DNA of 56,950 nt from Bacteroidia bacterium (GCA_030424545.1 JAUHWL010000017.1:1-56950); one strand, 5' to 3'. Positions 25,478 to 33,983 are shown, numbered from the stretch's first letter. A program made the numbers and translations. The notes: generated by a model not told the origin, from the sequence alone.

Positions 25478-26557
25478 TTGAGTTACCAAGATTCATTAAA
25501 AGAACGCATTAAAGAACTAGAATGCCTGTATGACATTTCTACGCTTCTTTCTAAAAGCATAAGTGTAACCCCCGTTTTACCAGAGGTTTGCAAACGTTTA
25601 GAAAAGGCTTTTCAGTACCCAGATTTTGCCCGAGCCAAAATTACTTTATTAGACCAAGTGTTTGGTTATGATGAGTTTTTAAACAATGATCTGGGCATTA
25701 AACAAAACATCTATTTCCAAGACGAAATTATAGGTTTTATCAGGGTTGGTTATGTGAACACTGGGGGCAATCCAAAAGACTTTTTAACCGAAGAAAAAAA
25801 GCTATTGAATAAAGTTGCTGAGGAAATAGCCATACTTTACGAAAGGCAAGAGCGAACCAAAAACGAAGAGCTGCTCAATGAAATTGTTCAGAGAAAAGAT
25901 AGGCTTACTTTTTTGGGAGAAATGACGGCAGGTGTTGCGCATGAATTAAACACTCCTCTTGGTAATATTCTAGGTTTTTCAGAATTTATAATAAACTCAT
26001 CTACAGAAAAAGTAACCATTGGCGATGCGAAAAAAATTAGGCAATCTGCACTTCACGCACGCGAAGTTGTAAAAAAACTCATGCTTTTTAGCAGTGATGT
26101 TCCTCAGAAGCTCACAAAAACCAATCTTAAACTTGTTATAGAAGAAGCGTTAGACTTGCTCTCTCCTATTCTTAAACAAAACCAAATTAAAGCAGAGTTT
26201 ACAGACCAAAGCACAAACGCCTTTGCGCTTATAGATAAGGTACAATTAACCCAAGTGTTGTTTAACTTACTCAATAACGCTATACAAGCTTCAGAAAAAA
26301 AGAACAAGGTGATTATTAAACTCAACAATATAAATGGATTTATCTCCATCTTAGTTCAAGATTTTGGCAAGGGAATACCAGCAGAAGTTCAAGAAAAAAT
26401 ATTCGATCCGTTTTTTACATATAACAAAAAGGGCCACGGTAACGGCTTAGGTTTAAGCGTTGTACATGGCATTATTAAAAAACATAAAGGGCGCATTCAA
26501 TTTAGTTCAGAAGTAGATAAAGGAACAACATTCGTTATTTCAATTCCGCAAAAATGA
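25478..26557 (+). CDS. NtrB-like sensor histidine kinase (GAF-like input domain)
   Basis: This soluble 359-residue kinase has a GAF-like input domain at about 1-130 and a coiled linker (YERQERTKNEELLNEIVQ). The HisKA domain has the phospho-accepting H155 in AGVAHELNTPLGN. The ATPase domain has the N-box LFNLLNNAIQAS, the G1 box DFGKGIP and the G2 box GHGNGLGLSVVHG. It has no membrane helix, so it senses a cytoplasmic signal. The start is a TTG at 25478; no in-frame ATG precedes the input domain, and the -7 box just upstream supports it. Its stop overlaps the response regulator start (ATGA), so the two are partners. The ligand is unknown. Confidence 0.9.
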   Translation: MSYQDSLKERIKELECLYDISTLLSKSISVTPVLPEVCKRLEKAFQYPDFARAKITLLDQVFGYDEFLNNDLGIKQNIYFQDEIIGFIRVGYVNTGGNPKDFLTEEKKLLNKVAEEIAILYERQERTKNEELLNEIVQRKDRLTFLGEMTAGVAHELNTPLGNILGFSEFIINSSTEKVTIGDAKKIRQSALHAREVVKKLMLFSSDVPQKLTKTNLKLVIEEALDLLSPILKQNQIKAEFTDQSTNAFALIDKVQLTQVLFNLLNNAIQASEKKNKVIIKLNNINGFISILVQDFGKGIPAEVQEKIFDPFFTYNKKGHGNGLGLSVVHGIIKKHKGRIQFSSEVDKGTTFVISIPQK

Positions 26558-27891
26558 TGAAAGCAGACATACTTATTGTAGATGACTCTAAAGACATGCT
26601 TGAGGTATTGAGTCGCCAATTAAAGGCAAAAGGCTTTAATACTTTTCAGGCTACAAATGTCTTAGATGCGGTAGATTTATTAAAACTAAACATACCCAAG
26701 CTTTTAATCACAGATATACAAATGCCCGGTGTAGATGGTGGAAAATTAATTAAATATGCCAGCAAGCATTTTCCTAACCTGCCCATTTTAGTAATCACAG
26801 GCTACCCTTCTATTGACGTTGCCGTAGAAGTATTACAAGATGGCACAATAGATTATTTAACCAAACCATTTACGCAAGCGGAGCTATATCAAGCCATTAA
26901 TAAAATTTTTAGCGATGGCCAAGAGGAGACCAATAAAAACGAAGACACCGAAACAATTTCGAAAAGTTTACCGAGCATAAAAGGTATTATTGGCCAAGCA
27001 CATAGCTTAGAACAAACTTTTCATTTAATTAATCGTACCAAAAACAATAAAGTAACCGTACTTATTACAGGAGAAAGCGGTACCGGTAAAGAACTTGTAG
27101 CTCGGGCTATACACTACGAAGGAGCTTTTAAAGACAATCCATTTGTAGCTGTTAATTGTGGTGCTATACCAGAAAACCTACTTGAAGCCGAACTATTTGG
27201 TTATGAAAAAGGAGCATTTACTGGTGCAACTGTTGCGCGAGAAGGTTTTTTTCTTGCGGCAAATTCCGGTACCATTTTTTTAGATGAAATAGGCAATGCC
27301 CCACCTCACGTACAACAAAGCTTACTTAGGGCCATTCAAGAAAAAGAAATTGTACCCGTTGGTGCTAGGGAAACAAAGAAAATAGATGTTAGAATTATTG
27401 CCGCTACCAACAGCGACCTGCGCACAATGGTAGAAAAAGGCACATTTAGAGAAGACCTTTATTACAGGCTAAATGTGGTAAATATTCAGGTGCCGCCTTT
27501 AAGAAACAGAAAATCTGACATCAAACAACTGGTGCGCTTTTTTATAGATAAACATGGCAATGAGCTTGGAAAAAGCAAAGTTGGCATTGAGAATGAAGCA
27601 TTGAATATTTTAAAAAATTACAATTGGCCAGGAAACATTAGAGAACTGGAAAACATAATCCATCAATCATTGGTAATGTGCGATAGTGAAATAGAAGCCA
27701 AGCATTTGCCAGAATACCTCCATTATTTACCAAAAACAACAAGCAACAGCCGAACAGCCGAATTAAAAACATTAAGAGAAGCTGAGCTTGACCATATTAA
27801 ATATGTACTTGCCCATTGCAATAACAATAAAACAAAAGCTGCCGAAATTTTAGGCATTACACGAAAAACCTTAGCACAAAAGTTACAATAG
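26554..27891 (+). CDS. Sigma-54-dependent response regulator (NtrC class)
   Basis: The 445-residue protein has a receiver domain with phospho-acceptor D54 (LLITDIQMPG) and the switch lysine in LTKPF. The AAA+ domain has Walker A GESGTGKE at 173-180 and GAFTGA at 220-225, the loop that contacts sigma-54. A Fis-type helix-turn-helix ends the protein (KTKAAEILGITRKTLAQKL). It is cotranscribed with the kinase. Immediately downstream lie two matching 15-base dyads and a -24/-12 promoter ahead of the glutamate dehydrogenase/transhydrogenase genes, which is the expected arrangement for its own target operon. Confidence 0.95.
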   Translation: MMKADILIVDDSKDMLEVLSRQLKAKGFNTFQATNVLDAVDLLKLNIPKLLITDIQMPGVDGGKLIKYASKHFPNLPILVITGYPSIDVAVEVLQDGTIDYLTKPFTQAELYQAINKIFSDGQEETNKNEDTETISKSLPSIKGIIGQAHSLEQTFHLINRTKNNKVTVLITGESGTGKELVARAIHYEGAFKDNPFVAVNCGAIPENLLEAELFGYEKGAFTGATVAREGFFLAANSGTIFLDEIGNAPPHVQQSLLRAIQEKEIVPVGARETKKIDVRIIAATNSDLRTMVEKGTFREDLYYRLNVVNIQVPPLRNRKSDIKQLVRFFIDKHGNELGKSKVGIENEALNILKNYNWPGNIRELENIIHQSLVMCDSEIEAKHLPEYLHYLPKTTSNSRTAELKTLREAELDHIKYVLAHCNNNKTKAAEILGITRKTLAQKLQ

Positions 27892-27896
27892 TACCC

Positions 27897-27930
27897 GGGT
27901 ATATTTTACCCTATTGAGTAATAAATACTC
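27897..27930 (+). promoter_or_regulatory. Tandem enhancer-like dyads for the NtrC-type regulator
   Basis: GGGTA-N5-TACCC (27897-27911) and GAGTA-N5-TACTC (27916-27930) share the form GRGTA-N5-TACYC. Their centres are 19 bases apart, about two helical turns. They lie about 132 and 113 bases upstream of the start predicted from the sigma-54 promoter, the usual enhancer distance. A palindrome TACCCGGGTA overlaps the first. Confidence 0.6.
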
Positions 27931-28009
27931 GCTTTAATTTTTACTCACACAGTTACTAAACCCCTGTTAATCAAATACATAATACTCTTTTTTGTGTACT
28001 TTATTTTCA

Positions 28010-28025
28010 TGGCACGCCACTTGTT
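28010..28025 (+). promoter_or_regulatory. Sigma-54 (-24/-12) promoter of the gdh-pnt operon
   Basis: TGGCACGCCACTTGTT matches TGGCACG-N4-TTGCW at all but one core position, with exact spacing. The predicted start near 28036 gives a 29-base leader before the ATG at 28065. An NtrC-class regulator gene lies directly upstream. Confidence 0.78.
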
Positions 28026-28064
28026 AAAGCAACCCACGAAAAACAAATGTAACAGGAAATACGA

Positions 28065-28310
28065 ATGCAAACCTTATGTGTAAATTGTGTAAACAGATAC
28101 CATTGCTCGTGGAAGAACGACAACGTAACATTTTGTAATGAACATGTTGTAGAAACAAAACCTAATCCGTTTACTTTAGTAAAAACACCAAAAATTCTTA
28201 ACGGTTTTAAGCATGAAAACAGCTTGTGCAATCATTGTACGGCTGCACCAAACTGCGTATTTAAACAAAATAACTTTAAAACAATATTCTGTGAAGAATA
28301 TGAAAATTAA
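28065..28310 (+). CDS. Mini-protein with two Cys4 motifs
   Basis: This 81-residue protein is an internal duplication. The first copy has C5-x2-C8-x5-C14-x9-C24 and the second, near residues 55-76, has C-x2-C-x5-C-x11-C. Both are preceded by Leu and followed by an acidic or aromatic tail (FCNEH, FCEEY). Each set of four Cys could bind Zn2+ or an Fe-S cluster. It has no signal peptide, so it acts in the cytoplasm. AGGA lies 13 bases before the ATG. It is the first gene behind the sigma-54 promoter and ends 13 bases before glutamate dehydrogenase. A redox or metal-sensing accessory of that operon is plausible but unproven. Confidence 0.7.
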   Translation: MQTLCVNCVNRYHCSWKNDNVTFCNEHVVETKPNPFTLVKTPKILNGFKHENSLCNHCTAAPNCVFKQNNFKTIFCEEYEN

Positions 28311-28323
28311 CCCCGCAAAAAAA

Positions 28324-29604
28324 ATGAAAGTGATAAAAAAGAACCAAAAAATGGGCATGTACGAAAACGTGATGCAACAGTTTAATCGTGCAGCCGACTT
28401 GATGGAACTAAACCCATCTGTACGAAAAATCCTGGCTATTCCGAATACCGAAATCGTGGTGAACTTTCCTGTAAAACGTGATGACGGTACCGTAGAAATT
28501 TTTAAAGGATACCGTGTACAGCACAACAACGCACTTGGCCCATACAAAGGCGGATTAAGATACCATGAAACAGTTGATATAGATGCTGCTCGCGCTTTGG
28601 CTACTTGGATGACTTGGAAAACTTCTTTAGCCGGCTTGCCTTATGGTGGTGGTAAAGGTGGTGTACAGATTAACCCAAAGCTTTATACCAATTCTGAGCT
28701 AGAAAGAATTACGCGAAGATTTACCTATGCTTTAGGTGATAACATTGGCCCTGAGCACGATATTCCTGCACCAGATGTAAATACAACGCCACAGATGATG
28801 GCCTGGATTGCAGACACGTATATGAGCACTAAATCTACTAGCGAACGCTCTAAACACGCACATGTTGTAACAGGTAAACCAGTAGGTGCTGGCGGTTTAG
28901 AAGGAAGAGATAGAGCAACAGGATTTGGTGTTGTAATAGCGCTTAAAGAGTGGGCAAGCCACAAAAACACAACCCTAAAAGGCAAAAAATACATCCTACA
29001 AGGTATTGGAAATGTTGGCTACTGGGCTTCTATATTTATGCAAGAAAACGGAGCCATTTTAGTAGGTGTACAAGATGCTAGCGGTAGTATTTACAATGCA
29101 GAGGGTATAAACCCAGATAATCTGTTTACGTACATGACAGACAACCGTGGTTTTATTAAAGACTTTGCCCATGCCGAAGCTTTGCCTAACGAATTTTTCT
29201 TTGGCTTAGAATGCGACATTGTAATACCCGCTGCTTTAGGCAACCAAATTAACGAAGACAACGCCTACGAAATAAAAGCCGAAGTGATTGCAGAAGGTGC
29301 AAACGGCCCTGTTGATGGTGCAGCGAATGATATTTTACTGGAAAGAAACATAGACATCATTCCCGATATTTTCTGCAACTCCGGAGGTGTAATTGCAAGT
29401 TACTTTGAGTGGCTACAAAACAGAAATGGAGAAATGTGGACGATGGAAGAAGTACTTGAAAAACTTGAGTCTAAAATGAAAATCTCGTTTAAAAAATTAC
29501 TTAAAGCTTCCGTTAAATACAATACAGATTGGAGAACAGCTGCCTTTATTGAGGCTATATCTAGAGTAGAACAAGCCTACTTACAAAGAGGGATTTTCCC
29601 ATAA
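28324..29604 (+). CDS. gdhA: Glutamate dehydrogenase (Glu/Leu/Phe/Val family)
   Basis: The enzyme interconverts glutamate with 2-oxoglutarate and ammonia. From the ATG at 28324 it has 426 residues, the usual length of hexameric GDH. An in-frame start at 28213 would overlap the upstream Cys-rich gene and is rejected. K75 (GPYKGG), K99 (WMTWKTS) and the catalytic K111 (GGGKGG) keep the 24 and 12 residue spacing of the clostridial enzyme. The cofactor fold GIGNVGYWASIF is followed by VQDASG, an Asp that favours NAD. It is controlled with transhydrogenase, which would tie nitrogen turnover to NADH/NADPH balance. Confidence 0.93.
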   Translation: MKVIKKNQKMGMYENVMQQFNRAADLMELNPSVRKILAIPNTEIVVNFPVKRDDGTVEIFKGYRVQHNNALGPYKGGLRYHETVDIDAARALATWMTWKTSLAGLPYGGGKGGVQINPKLYTNSELERITRRFTYALGDNIGPEHDIPAPDVNTTPQMMAWIADTYMSTKSTSERSKHAHVVTGKPVGAGGLEGRDRATGFGVVIALKEWASHKNTTLKGKKYILQGIGNVGYWASIFMQENGAILVGVQDASGSIYNAEGINPDNLFTYMTDNRGFIKDFAHAEALPNEFFFGLECDIVIPAALGNQINEDNAYEIKAEVIAEGANGPVDGAANDILLERNIDIIPDIFCNSGGVIASYFEWLQNRNGEMWTMEEVLEKLESKMKISFKKLLKASVKYNTDWRTAAFIEAISRVEQAYLQRGIFP

Positions 29605-29615
29605 AAACAGCATTG

Positions 29616-30731
29616 ATGAAAATTATTGGAATATTAAAAGAGCCTCTTTACGACAATCGGGTGTGCATGCTCCCGTTTGCCGTTGCTAAGCTTGTGGCCA
29701 AAGGCCATAAAGTTTTAATTGAGTCTGGGGCTGGAAGTGAATTAGGTATTGACAACAAAGAGTATGAAAATGCAGGAGGTACACTATGTACCTCAGCAAA
29801 AGAAATATTTGCACAAGCAGATTTGGTTTGCTCTATTAACCATATGTACAATGGCGAAGAGTTAACTAAAGAAACTGGTTTCTTGGGAATTTTCAATCCG
29901 CTGTACCATACTAGCGAATTAAAAAGATACGCCCAGAATAGCACTGTTTATTCTCTTGATTTGTTGCCAAGAAGCACCATTGCACAAAACATGGATGTTT
30001 TATCTAGCATGGCATCGCTTGCTGGATATAAAGCCGTGCTGGTTGCCGCTAATTATTTCAACAACGGACTGCCCATGTTTACCACAGCAGCGGGTACGTT
30101 AAAGCCTGCCAAGATATTAGTACTTGGCGCAGGTGTAGCAGGGCTTCAGGCCATTGCAACGGCCAAAAGGCTTGGCGCAGTAATAGAAGCCTTTGATGTG
30201 AGAAGCTCTGCCGCAGAAGAAGTTAGAAGTTTGGGAGCCAAATTTATTGAAGTAGAGGGCTACAAAGAATCTCAGTCTTCGGGTGGATATGCCATAGAAC
30301 AAACGGAAGAGTATAAATTAAAACAACAAGAACTTATTCATCAATACGGTTTAAATGCCGACATCATTATTTGCACGGCCAATATTCCGGGCAAAAAAGC
30401 TCCTGTGTTAATCAAGAAAAAAACAGCCGAGATGATGAAAACGGGATCTGTAATTGTTGATATAGCTAGCGAGCAAGGAGGAAACTGCGAGCTCTCTCAA
30501 AACAATAAAATTATTAAGCACAACGGAGTAACCATTATTGGAAATTCACATTTCTCCAAATCGGTTCCGGCTGCTGCATCAATGCTGCTTTCTAATAATT
30601 ATTTAAACTATATCAATCTCTTTTTACAAGAGCCTGAGCACGATTTAATAGAAACAAGCCAGGTTGTTAAAAACGGAGAAATTACACACCCTAGGCTGCA
30701 AGAACTAACCTTACAACAAACGGCAACATGA
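29616..30731 (+). CDS. pntAA: NAD(P) transhydrogenase, alpha subunit part 1 (NAD-binding)
   Basis: This soluble domain I binds NAD(H) and works with the proton-translocating membrane subunits to reduce NADP+. It has 371 residues from the ATG at 29616; a TTG one codon upstream is less likely. It has an N-terminal alanine-dehydrogenase-like domain (MKIIGILKEPLYDNRV), the NAD motif VLGAGVAGLQAIATAKRLGA near residue 168, and the mobile loop region near GGYAIEQTEEYK. The alpha subunit is split into two genes as in Rhodospirillum, and the next gene overlaps by 4 bases. It lies 11 bases after glutamate dehydrogenase. Confidence 0.93.
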   Translation: MKIIGILKEPLYDNRVCMLPFAVAKLVAKGHKVLIESGAGSELGIDNKEYENAGGTLCTSAKEIFAQADLVCSINHMYNGEELTKETGFLGIFNPLYHTSELKRYAQNSTVYSLDLLPRSTIAQNMDVLSSMASLAGYKAVLVAANYFNNGLPMFTTAAGTLKPAKILVLGAGVAGLQAIATAKRLGAVIEAFDVRSSAAEEVRSLGAKFIEVEGYKESQSSGGYAIEQTEEYKLKQQELIHQYGLNADIIICTANIPGKKAPVLIKKKTAEMMKTGSVIVDIASEQGGNCELSQNNKIIKHNGVTIIGNSHFSKSVPAAASMLLSNNYLNYINLFLQEPEHDLIETSQVVKNGEITHPRLQELTLQQTAT

Positions 30732-31027
30732 ACATGATATTAGAAAACCTGGATTACGTGTACTTTATATGCTTTTGCATCCTTATTGGTGTAGAAGTAA
30801 TAACAAACGTGCCGGCAATTTTGCATACACCACTAATGTCTGGCGCAAACGCCATTAGCGGCATTATAACAGTAGGTGCCGTAATTGTTTTGTTAAATGT
30901 ACGTGCAGATGATTATGTAAACCTTGCTATTGCAAGCCTTGCCGTACTACTTGGTACACTCAATATTTCAGGAGGATTTTTTGTTACTCACCGCATGCTT
31001 GCCATGTTTAAAGCAAAGAAAAAATAG
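30728..31027 (+). CDS. pntAB: NAD(P) transhydrogenase, alpha subunit part 2 (membrane)
   Basis: This 99-residue protein forms the small membrane part of the transhydrogenase. It has three to four helices and the conserved PAILHTPLMSGANAISGI segment. It overlaps pntAA by ATGA and abuts pntB. Its size and position are exactly those of the split-alpha type. Confidence 0.92.
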   Translation: MNMILENLDYVYFICFCILIGVEVITNVPAILHTPLMSGANAISGIITVGAVIVLLNVRADDYVNLAIASLAVLLGTLNISGGFFVTHRMLAMFKAKKK

Positions 31028-32413
31028 ATGACTGCATTATTAGAAACTACTTACTTTTTCTCAATCATTTCCTTTTTAGGAGGACTTAAATTTTTAAGTA
31101 ATCCGCAAAAAGCAAAGCTTGGTAACACCGTTGCTGCAATAGGAATGATTGGCGCTTTGGCGGTAAGCATATTTGCGTTTCAAACCAATAACACAACGGG
31201 TATAAACTATGTGCTCATCACATTAATGCTTATTGCGGGAACCATTTTAGGCAAGTACATGTCTAAAAAAGTGGAGATGACAGAAATGCCGCAATTGGTA
31301 TCGTTCTTTAACGCAACAGGTGGTGCGTGTGCATTCTTACTGGGTATTGTAGAGGCCAACCAAGCAACTAGCTTTTCTGCACTAGAAAAGATTATTTTAA
31401 TGATTGGCATTGCTACAGGGGCCATTGCTGCTTCGGGTAGTATTGTAGCCTTGAGAAAACTTGCGGGTAAAATAAAAGACAAAAGAACACTTTGGGTAAA
31501 CATCACATCCAAGCTATCTGTAGTACTTATACTAGCCATAACAATAGCCAGCGCGTTTGAATGGTTCAATTTTACATTCCTTGAATACACCATTACACTA
31601 GTAACCATTGCACTAATCTATGGGGTGCTTTTTGTATTGCCTATTGGCGGTGCCGATATGCCCGTTGTTATTTCGCTGTTAAATGCCGTAACAGGTATTG
31701 CCACAGCACTAGCTGGTGCACTGTATGATAACAAGGTAATGCTTGCCGGAGGTATTATAGTTGGTGCCGCAGGTATTTTGCTCACCATTATGATGTGCAA
31801 CGCTATGAATCGCTCATTGCTTAAAGTGCTAACTGGTTCTTTTAAACAACACACACCTGCTGTGGGTGGCGAAAAAGCGCAAGAAATAATAGAAGCAAGC
31901 ATCTCAGAAACCGCGCTAAAATTGGCACACTCTAAAAAAGTAGCCATTATACCTGGTTATGGTTTGGCGGTTGCACAGGCACAACACCTTTGTAAACAAA
32001 TAGAAAAACTCCTTACGGAAAAAGATATAGAGGTGCATTACATCATACACCCTGTTGCAGGTAGAATGCCAGGGCACATGAATGTTTTATTGGCAGAAGC
32101 ATCTGTTGATTATGCCTCACTAAAAGAGATGGATGATGTAAATGATGAAATGAGCAGCTATGACCTTGCGCTGATTATTGGGGCCAATGATGTTGTAAAT
32201 CCTGCAGCAGAAAACAATCCTGATAGCCCAATTTACGGGATGCCCATTATAAAAGCACATGAATGCGCCAACACCATTGTACTAAAACGCGGCATGAGTA
32301 ACGGTTATGCGGGCGTGCAAAACGACCTTTTTGAAGTTACAGGCTGCAAATTGTTGTTTGGCGATGCAAAAGATAGTCTACAAAAAATTATTAACGAACT
32401 TAAATTGGTTTAG
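31028..32413 (+). CDS. pntB: NAD(P) transhydrogenase, beta subunit
   Basis: The 461-residue beta subunit has about nine membrane helices (1-260) that form the proton channel, and a C-terminal NADP(H)-binding domain. Motifs include GGADMPVVISLLNAVTGIA in the membrane part and IIPGYGLAVAQAQH, HPVAGRMPGHMNVLLAEA and GANDVVNPAAENNPDSPIYG in the NADP domain. It directly follows pntAB with no gap. The complex normally uses the proton gradient to make NADPH from NADH, complementing the glutamate dehydrogenase in the operon. Confidence 0.95.
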   Translation: MTALLETTYFFSIISFLGGLKFLSNPQKAKLGNTVAAIGMIGALAVSIFAFQTNNTTGINYVLITLMLIAGTILGKYMSKKVEMTEMPQLVSFFNATGGACAFLLGIVEANQATSFSALEKIILMIGIATGAIAASGSIVALRKLAGKIKDKRTLWVNITSKLSVVLILAITIASAFEWFNFTFLEYTITLVTIALIYGVLFVLPIGGADMPVVISLLNAVTGIATALAGALYDNKVMLAGGIIVGAAGILLTIMMCNAMNRSLLKVLTGSFKQHTPAVGGEKAQEIIEASISETALKLAHSKKVAIIPGYGLAVAQAQHLCKQIEKLLTEKDIEVHYIIHPVAGRMPGHMNVLLAEASVDYASLKEMDDVNDEMSSYDLALIIGANDVVNPAAENNPDSPIYGMPIIKAHECANTIVLKRGMSNGYAGVQNDLFEVTGCKLLFGDAKDSLQKIINELKLV

Positions 32414-32414
32414 C

Positions 32415-32807
32415 ATGAAATACGGAAAACTGGTTTTTGCCAAAAAAGATCACGAACTGCTAGAAACTATTCTGATTAACAGAACTAGCTCTACAGAACT
32501 TACGCGTGAAAATTATGAATTACTACTTTCAGAATTAAATGATGTATTAATTTTTGATGATCACACAAAACCAAAAGATGTTGTTGGGTTTCACTCGTAC
32601 GTAGATATAGAAACTCCTTTTGGTATGTACAAAGATTATGAGGTAGTTGTGCCTTTTAAACGCGACCCTGTAAACAAGAAACTTTCTGTTCTCTCACCCA
32701 TTGGCTCGGCCATTATTGGCTATGCCGAAGGCGATGAAGTAAGTTGGAATTTCCCTGCAGGAAAGCAAAAAATAAAAATACTCCGAGTAAAAAACGAGAC
32801 ATCGTAA
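32415..32807 (+). CDS. Rnk/GreA-type protein (GreA/GreB C-terminal domain)
   Basis: The protein has 130 residues from the ATG at 32415, one base after the pntB stop; a longer in-frame reading inside pntB is rejected. Residues 1-45 form a short helical pair (NRTSSTELTRENYELLLSEL). Residues 50-130 match the GreA/GreB FKBP-like C-terminal domain, with ETPFGMYKDYEVVVPFK, SVLSPIGSAIIGYAEGDEVSW and PAGKQKIKILRV. This is the layout of Rnk, which binds RNA polymerase near the secondary channel without cleavage activity. Placement last in a sigma-54 operon hints at tuning transcription in the same response. Confidence 0.8.
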   Translation: MKYGKLVFAKKDHELLETILINRTSSTELTRENYELLLSELNDVLIFDDHTKPKDVVGFHSYVDIETPFGMYKDYEVVVPFKRDPVNKKLSVLSPIGSAIIGYAEGDEVSWNFPAGKQKIKILRVKNETS

Positions 32808-33146
32808 TTTAAGGAAACCGGGTGTTTAGCGGCCACCTTTTGCAACTTGAAAATCCTCCGATCTTGGGCGATAAGAGGAATACCCTTCACGTTGCTGGGG
32901 TGGCCATTTTTTTTCTGACTTCACCACAAAACGTAACCAATTCTAACATCTTATTCAACAAAAGCTCTTGCATTAATAAAATAAAAAAGTGGCTTGCTTT
33001 TACGTTTAAACCATTCTACCCTGTAAACATAAAAATATCGCAAAGGTGTTTTTCATGTTATAATTGCACCTTATTGTTAAATTTACTTAGCGTGTTTTTA
33101 ATGCTGCTGATGTAAAAAATATTTCAAAGTCGTTTAAACGCATTTT
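32808..33146. other. 339-bp spacer with a structured RNA
   Basis: The left third holds the nested hairpin element at 32831-32914. The remaining AT-rich 230 bases show no gene I can support; a GTG-started frame at 32822-33115 has no family resemblance. Confidence 0.5.
32831..32914 (+). ncRNA. Structured RNA ending in a terminator, unknown class
   Basis: Three nested stems are visible: GGCCACC (32831-32837) with GGTGGCC (32899-32905), GCAAC (32842-32846) with GTTGC (32891-32895), and TCCTC (32854-32858) with GAGGA (32875-32879). A run of eight T follows at 32907-32914. It is more elaborate than a plain terminator. It could be a small RNA, a 3' processed RNA of the gdh-pnt operon, or a regulatory leader for the outer-membrane gene at 33147. 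The conserved SRP RNA tetraloop region (GGAAG...AGCAG) is absent, so it is not 4.5S RNA. Confidence 0.5.
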
Positions 33147-33983
33147 ATGATTCGCATCCATCAATTGGCCTTTATAATGTTGTTTGTTTTTGCGCCCATT
33201 TTAAGCTGGAGCCAGGACAACACAGAATCAAATCAACACACTTCTTCTAAACTATCTCAACAGGTAATAAACCCAACCACCTTGGCTTGGCAACTTCAGT
33301 TAGAAGAGTTTTCTGTTTTTGACACCGAAAAACAAGATGGTATTGCACAAAACTTTCGTCTTCGCGGCATTATTCCACTTAAAAAAGGGTTGGTCTTAAA
33401 CGTGCCACAATTATGGCGGGTTATTGGGTTTGTAAACACAGCTCCAGATGGCACCACAGGTTTGGGAGATGTAATCCTCAATCAGTTTTTTATTCTTTCC
33501 AAAAAAAAATGGGGCCAATTTGGTGCAGGGTGGAATTTGCAGATACCCACCTCTACAGACCCACAATTGGGCAGCCCCCAATGGCAGATTGGCCCAGCAT
33601 TTACCGTAACATTTACTGACCTTGGCAATTGGCAGATGTACTGGATCATGGAAAATTTTTTCTCGGTTAGCCAAAACGATAAATATGGCAAAACCGCATA
33701 TATGGTATTGCAACCCAACATTTTTTACACATGGGAAAACGGTATATATGCCGGCCTAGAGCCTGAATGGCAATACGATTATTACTCAGGAGAAGTGGCC
33801 ATTCCCATTAATTTTAGAATAGGTTACGTATGGAGCGGAAAATTAAAATACAACGCCTATATAGAGCCTGAAGTGATGGCTTATCGTTCAGAAAACTACA
33901 CCCGTAACCTCAACAACTTCGGCATTCGCATTGGGTTTAGGTGGTGTCTGCCAATGAAAACCAATACAAATACACAGAAATAA
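33147..33983 (+). CDS. Outer-membrane beta-barrel protein, transporter-like
   Basis: The 278-residue protein has a signal peptide (about 1-22, ending SWSQ). It then shows alternating strands with periodic aromatics: GWNLQIPTST, MYWIMENFFSV, YAGLEPEWQYDYYSG, FGIRIGFRWCL. A GTTGLGDVILNQFF motif and a long strand series resemble the channel-like or MetA-pathway-of-phenol-degradation barrel family. It is a single gene. The substrate is unknown. Confidence 0.65.
   Translation: MIRIHQLAFIMLFVFAPILSWSQDNTESNQHTSSKLSQQVINPTTLAWQLQLEEFSVFDTEKQDGIAQNFRLRGIIPLKKGLVLNVPQLWRVIGFVNTAPDGTTGLGDVILNQFFILSKKKWGQFGAGWNLQIPTSTDPQLGSPQWQIGPAFTVTFTDLGNWQMYWIMENFFSVSQNDKYGKTAYMVLQPNIFYTWENGIYAGLEPEWQYDYYSGEVAIPINFRIGYVWSGKLKYNAYIEPEVMAYRSENYTRNLNNFGIRIGFRWCLPMKTNTNTQK

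Noticed and set aside
28213-28323. Longer N-terminus for glutamate dehydrogenase
   Set aside because: It would overlap the Cys-rich gene by about 100 bases, and the added residues do not belong to the GDH family.
32831-32914. 4.5S/SRP RNA
   Set aside because: The conserved GGAAG-type tetraloop and symmetric loop of SRP RNA are absent.
32822-33115. 97-residue plus-strand reading frame
   Set aside because: It starts with GTG inside the structured RNA, has no recognisable domain and has a composition like spacer DNA.
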